A DNA stretch of 64,000 nucleotides, taken from the NCBI RefSeq assembly GCF_029893585.1, contig NZ_JARXYX010000022.1, positions 1 to 64,000 of the forward strand, in the 5' to 3' direction. The position numbers and the translations under genes are program-made. The notes beneath the pieces are model-generated. The model worked only from the letters and a program-made list of their open reading frames with translations, did not search any database and had not been told where the DNA came from. This document shows, piece by piece, positions 58,141 through 64,000 of this stretch (the first letter of the stretch is position 1; each line of letters begins with the position of its first letter). The stretch comes from Streptomyces sp. LBL (lineage in GTDB: Bacteria > Actinomycetota > Actinomycetes > Streptomycetales > Streptomycetaceae).

Positions 58141-59379
58141 TCAGGCATCCCTCTTCCGGTCCAGCGCCAACTCCGTCGCGCGGGGCGCGGAGTCCGGCGC
58201 CGGTCCTCCGGACGTCCTGCCCGGCGAGCGCAGCGCGACTCCCGAGGACAGCAGCAGCAGGCCGCCGAGCATCACGAACGGTGCCGCCACGCCCGCGACG
58301 CCGGCCACGAGGCCCGCCGCGGCCGGTGCGGCGACCTGGCCGAGGCGGTTGCCGGTGAGGCGGAGGGCGAGGGCGGTGGAGCGGGCGTCGGCGGGGGCCG
58401 CCTGGACGACCGTCGTCATGGACAGCGGCTGTCCGACGCCCAGGCAGAAGCCGAGGGCGACCAGTATGAGCGCAAGCGCCCACACGGGCACCGGCAGCGC
58501 GACGCCGGCGCACAGCACGGCCGCCGACAGGCAGGTCACGGTGAGCAGCAGGGTGCGGCCCAGCAGCCGCAGCAGCGGGGTCAGCACCAGGCGGCAGGCG
58601 ATCGTGGCCGCGGCACGGAGACTGAGCAGTACGCCGATCACGGACGGGGCGATGCCCCGGTGCTCGCCGACCACCGGAAGGTAGGCGGTGAGGATGTCGG
58701 TGGCGGACAGCACGGACAGACTGATGAGGATGCCCGCGGGCACACCCCGGGCGCGCAGGATGCGCTGGACCGGGATCCGGTCGCCCCGTGCGGTACGGGA
58801 CGTGAGGGCCGTACGGTCCTCGATGCGCCACAACGACGTGAACGCGACCGCGGCCCCCGCACCCGCGACGAGCAGCGCGAGTGCGCTGGTCCGCGCCATG
58901 TCGGGGCCGCCGATCAGCGCGCCCGCCGCGATCGGGCCGACCAGTTGGCCGAGCGAGGCGCCGATGGTGAAGTGGCCGAAGTTGCGGTCCTGTTCGTGCG
59001 GCGCGGACTGGCGGGCGACGAGCGACTGGGCGCCGATCACGAAGCAGAGGTGGCCGAGGCCCATCACCCCGCTCCAGGCCGCCATCGCGCCCAGGGAGTC
59101 GGCGACGCCGCTCAACGCGCAGCCGCCGGATATCAGGACCACGCCCACCGGCAGCAGGGGCGCGCAGCGGCCGTGGTCGGTGCGGCGGCCCAGCGGTACC
59201 GCGGCGAAGAGCGGAAGCAGTGCGTACACCCCGGCGATGACGCCGATCGCCCGCTCGTCGGCGCCCAGCGCGAGAGCCCGGTAGGAGACGGCGGGCCGGG
59301 CCATGGACACCGCTCCCTGCGCGAAGCTGAAGGCGATGACGAGGCGAAGCAGCCAGCCGCGGTTCCCACCGGGCTCCAT
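58141..59379 (-). CDS. MFS transporter
   Basis: A 412-residue major facilitator with 12 predicted helices. The loop 2-3 signature appears as GVYALLPLFAAVPLGRRTDHGR, quoted in part as PLGRRTDHGR. A SLVARQSAPHEQDRNFGHFT loop is present. It resembles drug or sugar efflux MFS proteins. ATG 59379 is preceded by GGAGG at 8 bases. The longer open frame upstream is produced by a 12-bp repeat array and is not coding. The upstream citrate-transporter gene ends only 130 bases away, so the two could be co-transcribed through the repeats. Confidence 0.87.
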   Translation of the reverse strand: MEPGGNRGWLLRLVIAFSFAQGAVSMARPAVSYRALALGADERAIGVIAGVYALLPLFAAVPLGRRTDHGRCAPLLPVGVVLISGGCALSGVADSLGAMAAWSGVMGLGHLCFVIGAQSLVARQSAPHEQDRNFGHFTIGASLGQLVGPIAAGALIGGPDMARTSALALLVAGAGAAVAFTSLWRIEDRTALTSRTARGDRIPVQRILRARGVPAGILISLSVLSATDILTAYLPVVGEHRGIAPSVIGVLLSLRAAATIACRLVLTPLLRLLGRTLLLTVTCLSAAVLCAGVALPVPVWALALILVALGFCLGVGQPLSMTTVVQAAPADARSTALALRLTGNRLGQVAAPAAAGLVAGVAGVAAPFVMLGGLLLLSSGVALRSPGRTSGGPAPDSAPRATELALDRKRDA

Positions 59380-59392
59380 CAGGACGACCTCC

Positions 59393-59512
59393 GACGAGTC
59401 ATCAGGCGAGTGATCGAACGAGTGATCGGACGGGTGATCGGACGAGTGGTCAGACGAGTGGTCAGACGAGTGATCGGACCAGCGACCGAACGAGTGATCG
59501 AACGAGTGATCA
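59393..59512 (-). repeat. 12-bp tandem array, ten units, anchored on a stop codon
   Basis: Ten contiguous 12-bp units (consensus GACGAGTGATCG on the plus strand) fill 59393-59512. The rightmost unit contains the stop codon of the citrate transporter gene (59510-59512), and the leftmost ends next to the ribosome site of the MFS gene, so the array occupies the entire intergenic space. The 12-bp period keeps the frame and would encode Asp-His-Ser-rich repeats if read through on the minus strand. Confidence 0.9.
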
Positions 59513-60958
59513 GATGATGCCGAACAGGATGCCCGCGCCGAGTACCACGAGCGAGGTGAGGGCAGCCCACTTGACCACGAACCTGGTGTGGTCGCCGAAT
59601 TCCACCTTGGCCATGCCGACCAGGACGTACACGGCGGGGACGAGCGGGCTCGACATGTGCAGCGGCTGACCGACCAGCGAGGCGCGGGCGATCTCCAGGG
59701 ACGAGACACCATGCGCCTGGCCCGCCTCGGCGAGGACCGGGAGGATGCCGAAGTAGAAGCCGTCGTTGGACATGAAGTACGTGAACGGGATGCTCAGAAC
59801 GCCGGTCACCAGGGCCATGTGCGGGCCCATCCCCTCCGGGATGTTGCCGACGACCCACTTGGCCATGTGGTCCACCATGCCGGTGCCCTGCAGGACTCCG
59901 GTGAAGACGGCGGCGGCGAAGACCATGCCGGCGACGTTGAGGACGTTCTCCGCGTGGGCGCCGAGGCGGGCCTTCTGGTCGGGCATGTGCGGGAAGTTCA
60001 CGGTGAGCGCGAGTGCGGCGCCGAGCAGGAACAGCACCGGGATCGGCAGGTACTCCATGATCATGGCGGTGAGCAGGACCACCGTGAGCAGGGCGTTGAA
60101 CCAGTACAGCTTGGGGCGCAGGGTGAGCCGGTTCGGGTCCAGGACCTGCAAGCCCTCATCGAGCTCGTCGTCCTCGGCGCCGTCGGCGTTCTGGGCGGGC
60201 ACATCGGTGCCGGAACCGCCGGTGGGGACGGTGCCCTTGCCGGTGCCGGTGCCGGTGCCGGTGCCGGTGCCCTTGCCCTTGCCGGCACCCACGAGGACCG
60301 TCTCGGACTCCTGCTCCTCCACCAGCGCCTCGTCCAGCGTCAGCACGCCCAGGCGCCTGCGCTCACGCACACCGAGGACGTACGAGAGGGCGAAGACGCC
60401 CAGCAGGCCGACGGCGAGGGCCGGGATCATCGGGACGAAGATGTCGCTGGCGTCCAGCTTCAGCGCGGTGGCGGCGCGGGCGGTGGGGCCGCCCCACGGC
60501 AGGGTGTTCATGACGCCGTTGGCCATGGCGGCCACACCGGTCATCACGACCAGGCTCATCTTCAGGCGCTTGTACAGCGGGTACATCGCCGAGACCGTGA
60601 TCATGAAGGTGGTCGAGCCGTCGCCGTCGAGCGACACGATCGCGGCGAGGACGGCGGTGCCGACGACGATCCGCATCGGGTCGGCCTTGCAGAACTTCAG
60701 GATCCCCCGGACGATCGGGTCGAAGAGTCCGACGTCGATCATCACCCCGAAGTAGACGATCGCGAACATGAGCATCGCCGCGGTGGGGGCGAGGCTGGTG
60801 ACGCCGTCGATGACGTAGTCACCGAGCTTGGCGCCCTTACCGACGAAGACGCAGAACAGTGCCGGGATCAGTACGAGCGCCGCGATCGGCGACATCTTCT
60901 TCAGCATGATCAGGACCAGGAAGGTCGCGATCATGGCGAAGCCGAGGATGGTGAGCAT
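59510..60958 (-). CDS. CitMHS-family metal-citrate:H+ symporter
   Basis: A 482-residue transporter with about 12 helices. Family segments: VSLDGDGSTTFMITVSAMYPLY (parts LDGDGSTTFMITVSAMYPLY), NTLPWGGPTARAATAL and YFMSNDGFYFGILPVLAEAG. It imports citrate complexed with a divalent metal. The central cytoplasmic loop carries a GKGTGTGTGTGTGKGT run encoded by a GCCGGT microsatellite (60235-60280), then an acidic stretch. ATG 60958. No citrate-sensing two-component genes are adjacent. Confidence 0.92.
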   Translation of the reverse strand: MLTILGFAMIATFLVLIMLKKMSPIAALVLIPALFCVFVGKGAKLGDYVIDGVTSLAPTAAMLMFAIVYFGVMIDVGLFDPIVRGILKFCKADPMRIVVGTAVLAAIVSLDGDGSTTFMITVSAMYPLYKRLKMSLVVMTGVAAMANGVMNTLPWGGPTARAATALKLDASDIFVPMIPALAVGLLGVFALSYVLGVRERRRLGVLTLDEALVEEQESETVLVGAGKGKGTGTGTGTGTGKGTVPTGGSGTDVPAQNADGAEDDELDEGLQVLDPNRLTLRPKLYWFNALLTVVLLTAMIMEYLPIPVLFLLGAALALTVNFPHMPDQKARLGAHAENVLNVAGMVFAAAVFTGVLQGTGMVDHMAKWVVGNIPEGMGPHMALVTGVLSIPFTYFMSNDGFYFGILPVLAEAGQAHGVSSLEIARASLVGQPLHMSSPLVPAVYVLVGMAKVEFGDHTRFVVKWAALTSLVVLGAGILFGII

Positions 60959-60966
60959 GAGTGGAT

Positions 60967-61042
60967 ACCTAACGTTCGCCCTTGAACTCCCACCAGGGAC
61001 GGCGGTGCGATGACGTTAGGTCCCGTCAAGCAGCGTTAACAA
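60967..61042 (-). promoter_or_regulatory. Promoter and inverted repeat upstream of the citrate transporter
   Basis: On the minus strand TTGTTA (61042-61037) and TAACGT (61018-61013) are 18 bases apart, a plausible promoter. ACGTTAGGT (61013-61021) and ACCTAACGT (60967-60975) form a 9-bp inverted repeat with a 37-base spacer, one arm on the -10 box and the other adjacent to the start codon. It could be a regulator site pair or a leader hairpin. Confidence 0.45.
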
Positions 61043-61123
61043 GACGTTGACATGCGAGCAATAAGCGCAAAACTGCTGGTCACGGCTTTGCGCTGCTCAC
61101 GGGGGTGCGCTTTCGGCCTCATT

Positions 61124-63355
61124 TCAACCTGTCGCGGTCACTTCCACGGGTATGCCGTTGAGGACCGCGTTGCCCGACAGGGGGTCGAGCAGGCTGCCGT
61201 CGAGGAGCTGGTTGACGTTCACGCCGGGGTCGGTGGCGGCGTGGCTGAGCCGGGTGCCGGGCCGATCGTGACCCCAGCCGTGCGGCAGGCTCACCACACC
61301 CGGGCGCACCCCGTCGGTGACCTCCGCGGCGGCGGTCACCTCTCCCCCGGCGCCCTTGACGCGTACGGCCGCCCCGTCCCGTACGCCGAGCCGTTCGGCG
61401 TCCTCGGGGTGGATCTGCAGGGTGCAGCGGTTGGAGCCGCCGGTGAGGACGGGGATGTTGTGCATCCAACTGTTGTTGGAGCGCAGATGGCGACGGCCGA
61501 CGAGGACGAGCCCGTCGGGGCGCTCCGTCAGAGCCCGCCGGAGTCGGGGCAGGTCGTCGGCGATCGGCTGGGGCAGCAGCTCCACCGTGCCGCTGCGGGT
61601 CTTCAGGGGCTGCGGCAGCCGCGGGCGCAGCGGCCCGAGGTCGATGCCGTGCGGATGCTCCAGCAGCTTGGCGAGGCTCAGTCCGTCCGGTCGTACGCCG
61701 AAGCCGTCGCCGTAGGGGCCCAGGCGAAGCATCAGGTCGAGCCAGCGCTCGGGGCCGCTCTCGCCGGTGAGTTGTGCGGTGAGTTCCTTCGGGTCGCGGC
61801 CATGGACCGGGGTGTGCGGTTCCTTGACCGCCTTGCCGAGGGTCTGGCCGATGACCAGGTCGTCCACGGCGGCCGTCTCGGCGCCGTGCATGCCGGTCAC
61901 CGCCAGTGTCAGCCGGGCCAGGATCTCGGTCTCGGCCATCCTGCCCGGCTCCAGCGGGACGGCGGGGCGGGTGTAGCGGACCTGGTTACGGACGGCGAGG
62001 GTGTTGAAGGCGAAGTCGTGGTGCGGGCTCTGCGAGGGCGGGGGCGGCGGCAGCACGACGTGGGCGTGGCGCGAGGTCTCGTTGAGGTACGGGTCGACGC
62101 TGACCATGAAGTCCAGCGAGTCCAGCGCCTTGTCGAGCCGGTCGCCGTCGGGTGCGGACAGGACCGGGTTGGCGGCGACGGCGATCAGCGCCCGGACCGG
62201 CTCGCCCGCCCCGGTGGCGGTGTCGATCTCCTCGGCGAGCACGGACAGCGGCAACTCCCCTTTCGCCTCGGGGTGCTGACCGACCCGTGAGCGCCAGCGC
62301 CCGAGCGCGAAGCCGCGGCCGGGCCCGGCGGGCCGGGGTGTCCGGTCGGTGGCCGCCTGCGGGAAGAGGGCGCCGCCGGGCCGGTCGAGATTGCCGGTGA
62401 GGATGTTGAGGACGTCCACGAGCCAGCTGGCCAGGGTGCCGTGCTGGACCGTGCAGCTGCCGATGCGGCCGTAGACGGCGGCGGTGGGGGCGGCGGCGAG
62501 TTCACGGGCGAGGGCGCGGATGGTCGCCGCGTCGACGTCACAGGCGCCGGTCACGGCCTCTGGCGTGAAGTCCCGTACGGCGTCCCGGAGTTCTTCGGTG
62601 CCCTGCACATGCGGTGTCAACGCGCCGAGTTCCACGAGCTCTTCCTCGAAGAGGACGTACGCCATCGCGGCGAGCAGCAGGGCGTCGGTGCCGGGCCGGA
62701 TCGCGATGTGCCGGTCGGCGAGGCGCGCGGTACGGGTGTGGCGCGGGTCGATGACCGAGAGGGTGCCGCCGCGGGCCTTGAGCGCCTTGAGCTTGCCGGG
62801 GAAGTCGGGGGCGGTGCACAGACTCCCGTTGGATTCCAGGGGGTTGGCGCCGATGAGGAGGAGATGGTCGGTGTGGTCGAGGTCGGGTACGGGGATCGCG
62901 TTGGCGTCACCGTAGAGCAGGCCGCTGGAGACGTGCTTGGGCATCTGGTCGACCGTGGAGGCGGTGAAGAGGCTGCGGGTGCCGAGCCCGGCGATGAGCA
63001 CGGGCGGGTAGAGGGCGCCGGCCATGGTGTGCACGTTGGGGTTGCCGAGGACGACACCGACGGAGTTCGGGCCGTACCGCTCGATCACCGGACGCATCCC
63101 GGTGGCGACCGCGTCGAAGGCCTCCTCCCAGGTGGCCTCCCGAAGCTCACCGTCCTTGCGGACCAGCGGGGCGCGCAGCCGGTCGGGATCGCCGTCGACG
63201 GCCCCGAAGGCGGCCCCCTTGGGGCAGATGAACCCCCGGCTGAACACGTCGTCCCGGTCACCGCGGGCGCCGGTCACCCGGGTCCCCTCGACCGTGAGGG
63301 TGAGACCGCAGGTGGCCTCGCACAGGGGGCAGATACGCAGGGCGGTGCGGGACAC
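61124..63355 (-). CDS. Molybdopterin oxidoreductase (formate dehydrogenase/nitrate reductase superfamily)
   Basis: A 743-residue molybdo-bis-MGD enzyme. An N-terminal [4Fe-4S] site is formed by Cys9, Cys12, Cys16 and Cys44 (CPLCEATC and FICPKG). MGD-binding segments include LIGANPLESNGSL and VIDPRHTRTARLAD. The C-terminal molydop_binding domain has RSNNSWMHNIPVLTGG and VSLPHGWGHD. It lacks a Tat signal, so it is probably cytoplasmic. The substrate is unclear; the actinobacterial group is often annotated as a putative formate dehydrogenase or dimethyl-sulfoxide-type enzyme. GTG 63355 with GGGAGG upstream. Confidence 0.88.
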   Translation of the reverse strand: MSRTALRICPLCEATCGLTLTVEGTRVTGARGDRDDVFSRGFICPKGAAFGAVDGDPDRLRAPLVRKDGELREATWEEAFDAVATGMRPVIERYGPNSVGVVLGNPNVHTMAGALYPPVLIAGLGTRSLFTASTVDQMPKHVSSGLLYGDANAIPVPDLDHTDHLLLIGANPLESNGSLCTAPDFPGKLKALKARGGTLSVIDPRHTRTARLADRHIAIRPGTDALLLAAMAYVLFEEELVELGALTPHVQGTEELRDAVRDFTPEAVTGACDVDAATIRALARELAAAPTAAVYGRIGSCTVQHGTLASWLVDVLNILTGNLDRPGGALFPQAATDRTPRPAGPGRGFALGRWRSRVGQHPEAKGELPLSVLAEEIDTATGAGEPVRALIAVAANPVLSAPDGDRLDKALDSLDFMVSVDPYLNETSRHAHVVLPPPPPSQSPHHDFAFNTLAVRNQVRYTRPAVPLEPGRMAETEILARLTLAVTGMHGAETAAVDDLVIGQTLGKAVKEPHTPVHGRDPKELTAQLTGESGPERWLDLMLRLGPYGDGFGVRPDGLSLAKLLEHPHGIDLGPLRPRLPQPLKTRSGTVELLPQPIADDLPRLRRALTERPDGLVLVGRRHLRSNNSWMHNIPVLTGGSNRCTLQIHPEDAERLGVRDGAAVRVKGAGGEVTAAAEVTDGVRPGVVSLPHGWGHDRPGTRLSHAATDPGVNVNQLLDGSLLDPLSGNAVLNGIPVEVTATG

Positions 63356-63406
63356 GGGTCCTCCCGGTGGGCGGCGGCAGCGGTGACGCACGGACTCGGG
63401 CCGAGC

Positions 63407-63423
63407 ATACCGACCGGTAGGCA
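63407..63423 (-). promoter_or_regulatory. Putative TetR operator upstream of the molybdopterin oxidoreductase
   Basis: ATACCGACCGGTAGGCA (plus strand 63407-63423) shares ATACCGACCGGT with the sites at 44599 and 49059 and lies 52 bases before the oxidoreductase start. Either the TetR gene immediately upstream or the one at 47046-47648 could bind it. Confidence 0.5.
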
Positions 63424-63451
63424 CGCTGGGGAGGCCGCTCCGCGGGCGACC

Positions 63452-64000
63452 TCAGTCCAGCACCCTCGCCAGATACGCCCGCAGCATCTCCCGGGTCTCC
63501 TCGATGATCCTTGCGTCACCCTCCGGTGCGACCCGGAAGGCCAGGTGGACCAGGGTGTCGGCGGTCTCCACGGCGACGAGGAAGACGCGGCGCAGGTCCT
63601 CGTCCGGTGCACGGTCGAGGTAGCCGGAGAGCAGTTCGGTGAGGCGGTCGGCGACGCGGTGGTTGGGCTCGGCGTAGCGGGCTCCGACCGGGATCTGGTT
63701 GCCGAAGTCGACGAGCGAGAAGCCGGGCGCGGTGCGCTTCATGGCGAGGTACTCGTCGAGGACGGCGTCCACCGCCGTCCGCCAGCCGCCCTCTCCGGTC
63801 TCTTCGAGGCGTTCGGTGACCCGCTCGGCGTAGCGCTCCAGGTTGCGCTGGGCGAGCGCGTCGGCCATCGCGCGCTTGTTGCCGAAGAAGCGGTAGACCG
63901 AGCCGATGGGGACTCCGGCGCGCAGGGCGACGGCCCGGGTGCTCAGCGCGTCGTAGCCGACCTCGTCGAGCAGATCGGCGCAGGCGTCGAGGATCCTGGT
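63452..64000 (-). CDS. TetR-family regulator, N-terminus cut by window edge
   Basis: At least 182 residues, open to the right edge. Reading in from the edge, the HTH is clear: LLDEVGYDALSTRAVALRAG followed by VPIGSVYRFFGNKRAMADAL. The C-terminal domain contains FSLVDFGNQIPVGARYAEPN and ends RAYLARVLD. The start codon is outside the window. An internal ATG at 63868 is not the real start because the HTH lies before it. It precedes the molybdopterin oxidoreductase gene on the same strand and may regulate it. Confidence 0.9.
   Translation of the reverse strand, partial: TRILDACADLLDEVGYDALSTRAVALRAGVPIGSVYRFFGNKRAMADALAQRNLERYAERVTERLEETGEGGWRTAVDAVLDEYLAMKRTAPGFSLVDFGNQIPVGARYAEPNHRVADRLTELLSGYLDRAPDEDLRRVFLVAVETADTLVHLAFRVAPEGDARIIEETREMLRAYLARVLD

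Noticed and set aside
59380..59712. Long N-terminal Asp/His/Ser-repeat extension of the MFS transporter
   Set aside because: The open frame arises from the intergenic 12-bp array and the citrate transporter gene; a good ribosome site and ATG are present at 59379.

Overview
The window is high-GC actinobacterial DNA, almost certainly from a Streptomyces chromosome core region. Evidence: about 70% G+C with strong third-position GC bias, abundant GTG starts, mycothiol and F420-dependent genes, two chaplins, SoxR, ParJ and GylR. As I recall the S. coelicolor map, the gene order follows the stretch from metH through the gyl operon, chpC/chpH, the gluconate genes and soxR to a CitM-type transporter. 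No prophage, insertion sequence, rRNA operon, CRISPR array or classical biosynthetic cluster is visible.

Layout. 1-9 kb: the 5' part of metH (reading left), the glycerol regulon gylR-glpF-glpK-glpD (reading right), a FadR-type regulator and parJ. 8.8-12.4 kb: a left-reading group of a histidine phosphatase, a DUF3090 zinc-finger protein, a PI3/4-kinase-like protein and mshC. 12.5-20.7 kb: CorA-type metal transporter, ferritin-like protein, LLM-class F420 oxidoreductase, aldo/keto reductase, a degenerate RecD2-like protein and two conserved proteins of unknown function. 20.8-24 kb: chaplins ChpC and ChpH, an M20 peptidase and tRNA-Leu(GAG). 24.3-30.2 kb: a Pls-type (polylysine synthetase-like) single-module NRPS coupled to an M1 metallopeptidase, then a YchJ/SEC-C protein. 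30.2-35 kb: gluconate/idonate genes gntR, gntK, gntP, a 5-ketogluconate reductase-like SDR and an idonate dehydrogenase-like ADH. 35-41 kb: NIT-domain histidine kinase with an MHYT membrane protein, cytochrome b with a sulfite-oxidase-fold molybdoenzyme, and a TPR-like protein. 41.8-44.2 kb: DMT permease, Nudix hydrolase, two DUF202 membrane proteins. 44.6-49 kb: an APH-type kinase with an acyl-CoA dehydrogenase, facing a TetR regulator, an internally deleted acyl-CoA ligase and an SDR. 49.4-53.9 kb: penicillin-acylase-family enzyme, small zinc-ribbon protein, SoxR. 54-64 kb: MaoC hydratase, three TetR regulators, YiaA/B and ArsR-type proteins, two drug/metabolite permeases, a citrate transporter and a molybdopterin oxidoreductase. 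The right edge cuts a TetR gene.

How the parts work together. GylR probably binds a shared palindrome upstream of gylR and glpF to control glycerol uptake, phosphorylation and oxidation. GntR probably controls gluconate uptake and phosphorylation plus the idonate and 5-ketogluconate branch. ChpC anchors, and ChpH coats, aerial hyphae. The 44.6-49 kb group resembles the 4-hydroxyacyl-CoA (levulinate/ACAD10-ACAD11 type) pathway, but its CoA ligase has lost its catalytic core.

Two things stand out beyond ordinary annotation. Many intergenic minisatellites are present (periods 12-31 bp), and several of them start exactly at, or contain, the stop codon of the upstream gene. Several proteins also look like interesting degenerate or specialised versions of known families: a RecD2-like protein without its Walker lysine, a gutted CoA ligase, and a Pls-like synthetase with a lysine-like specificity code.
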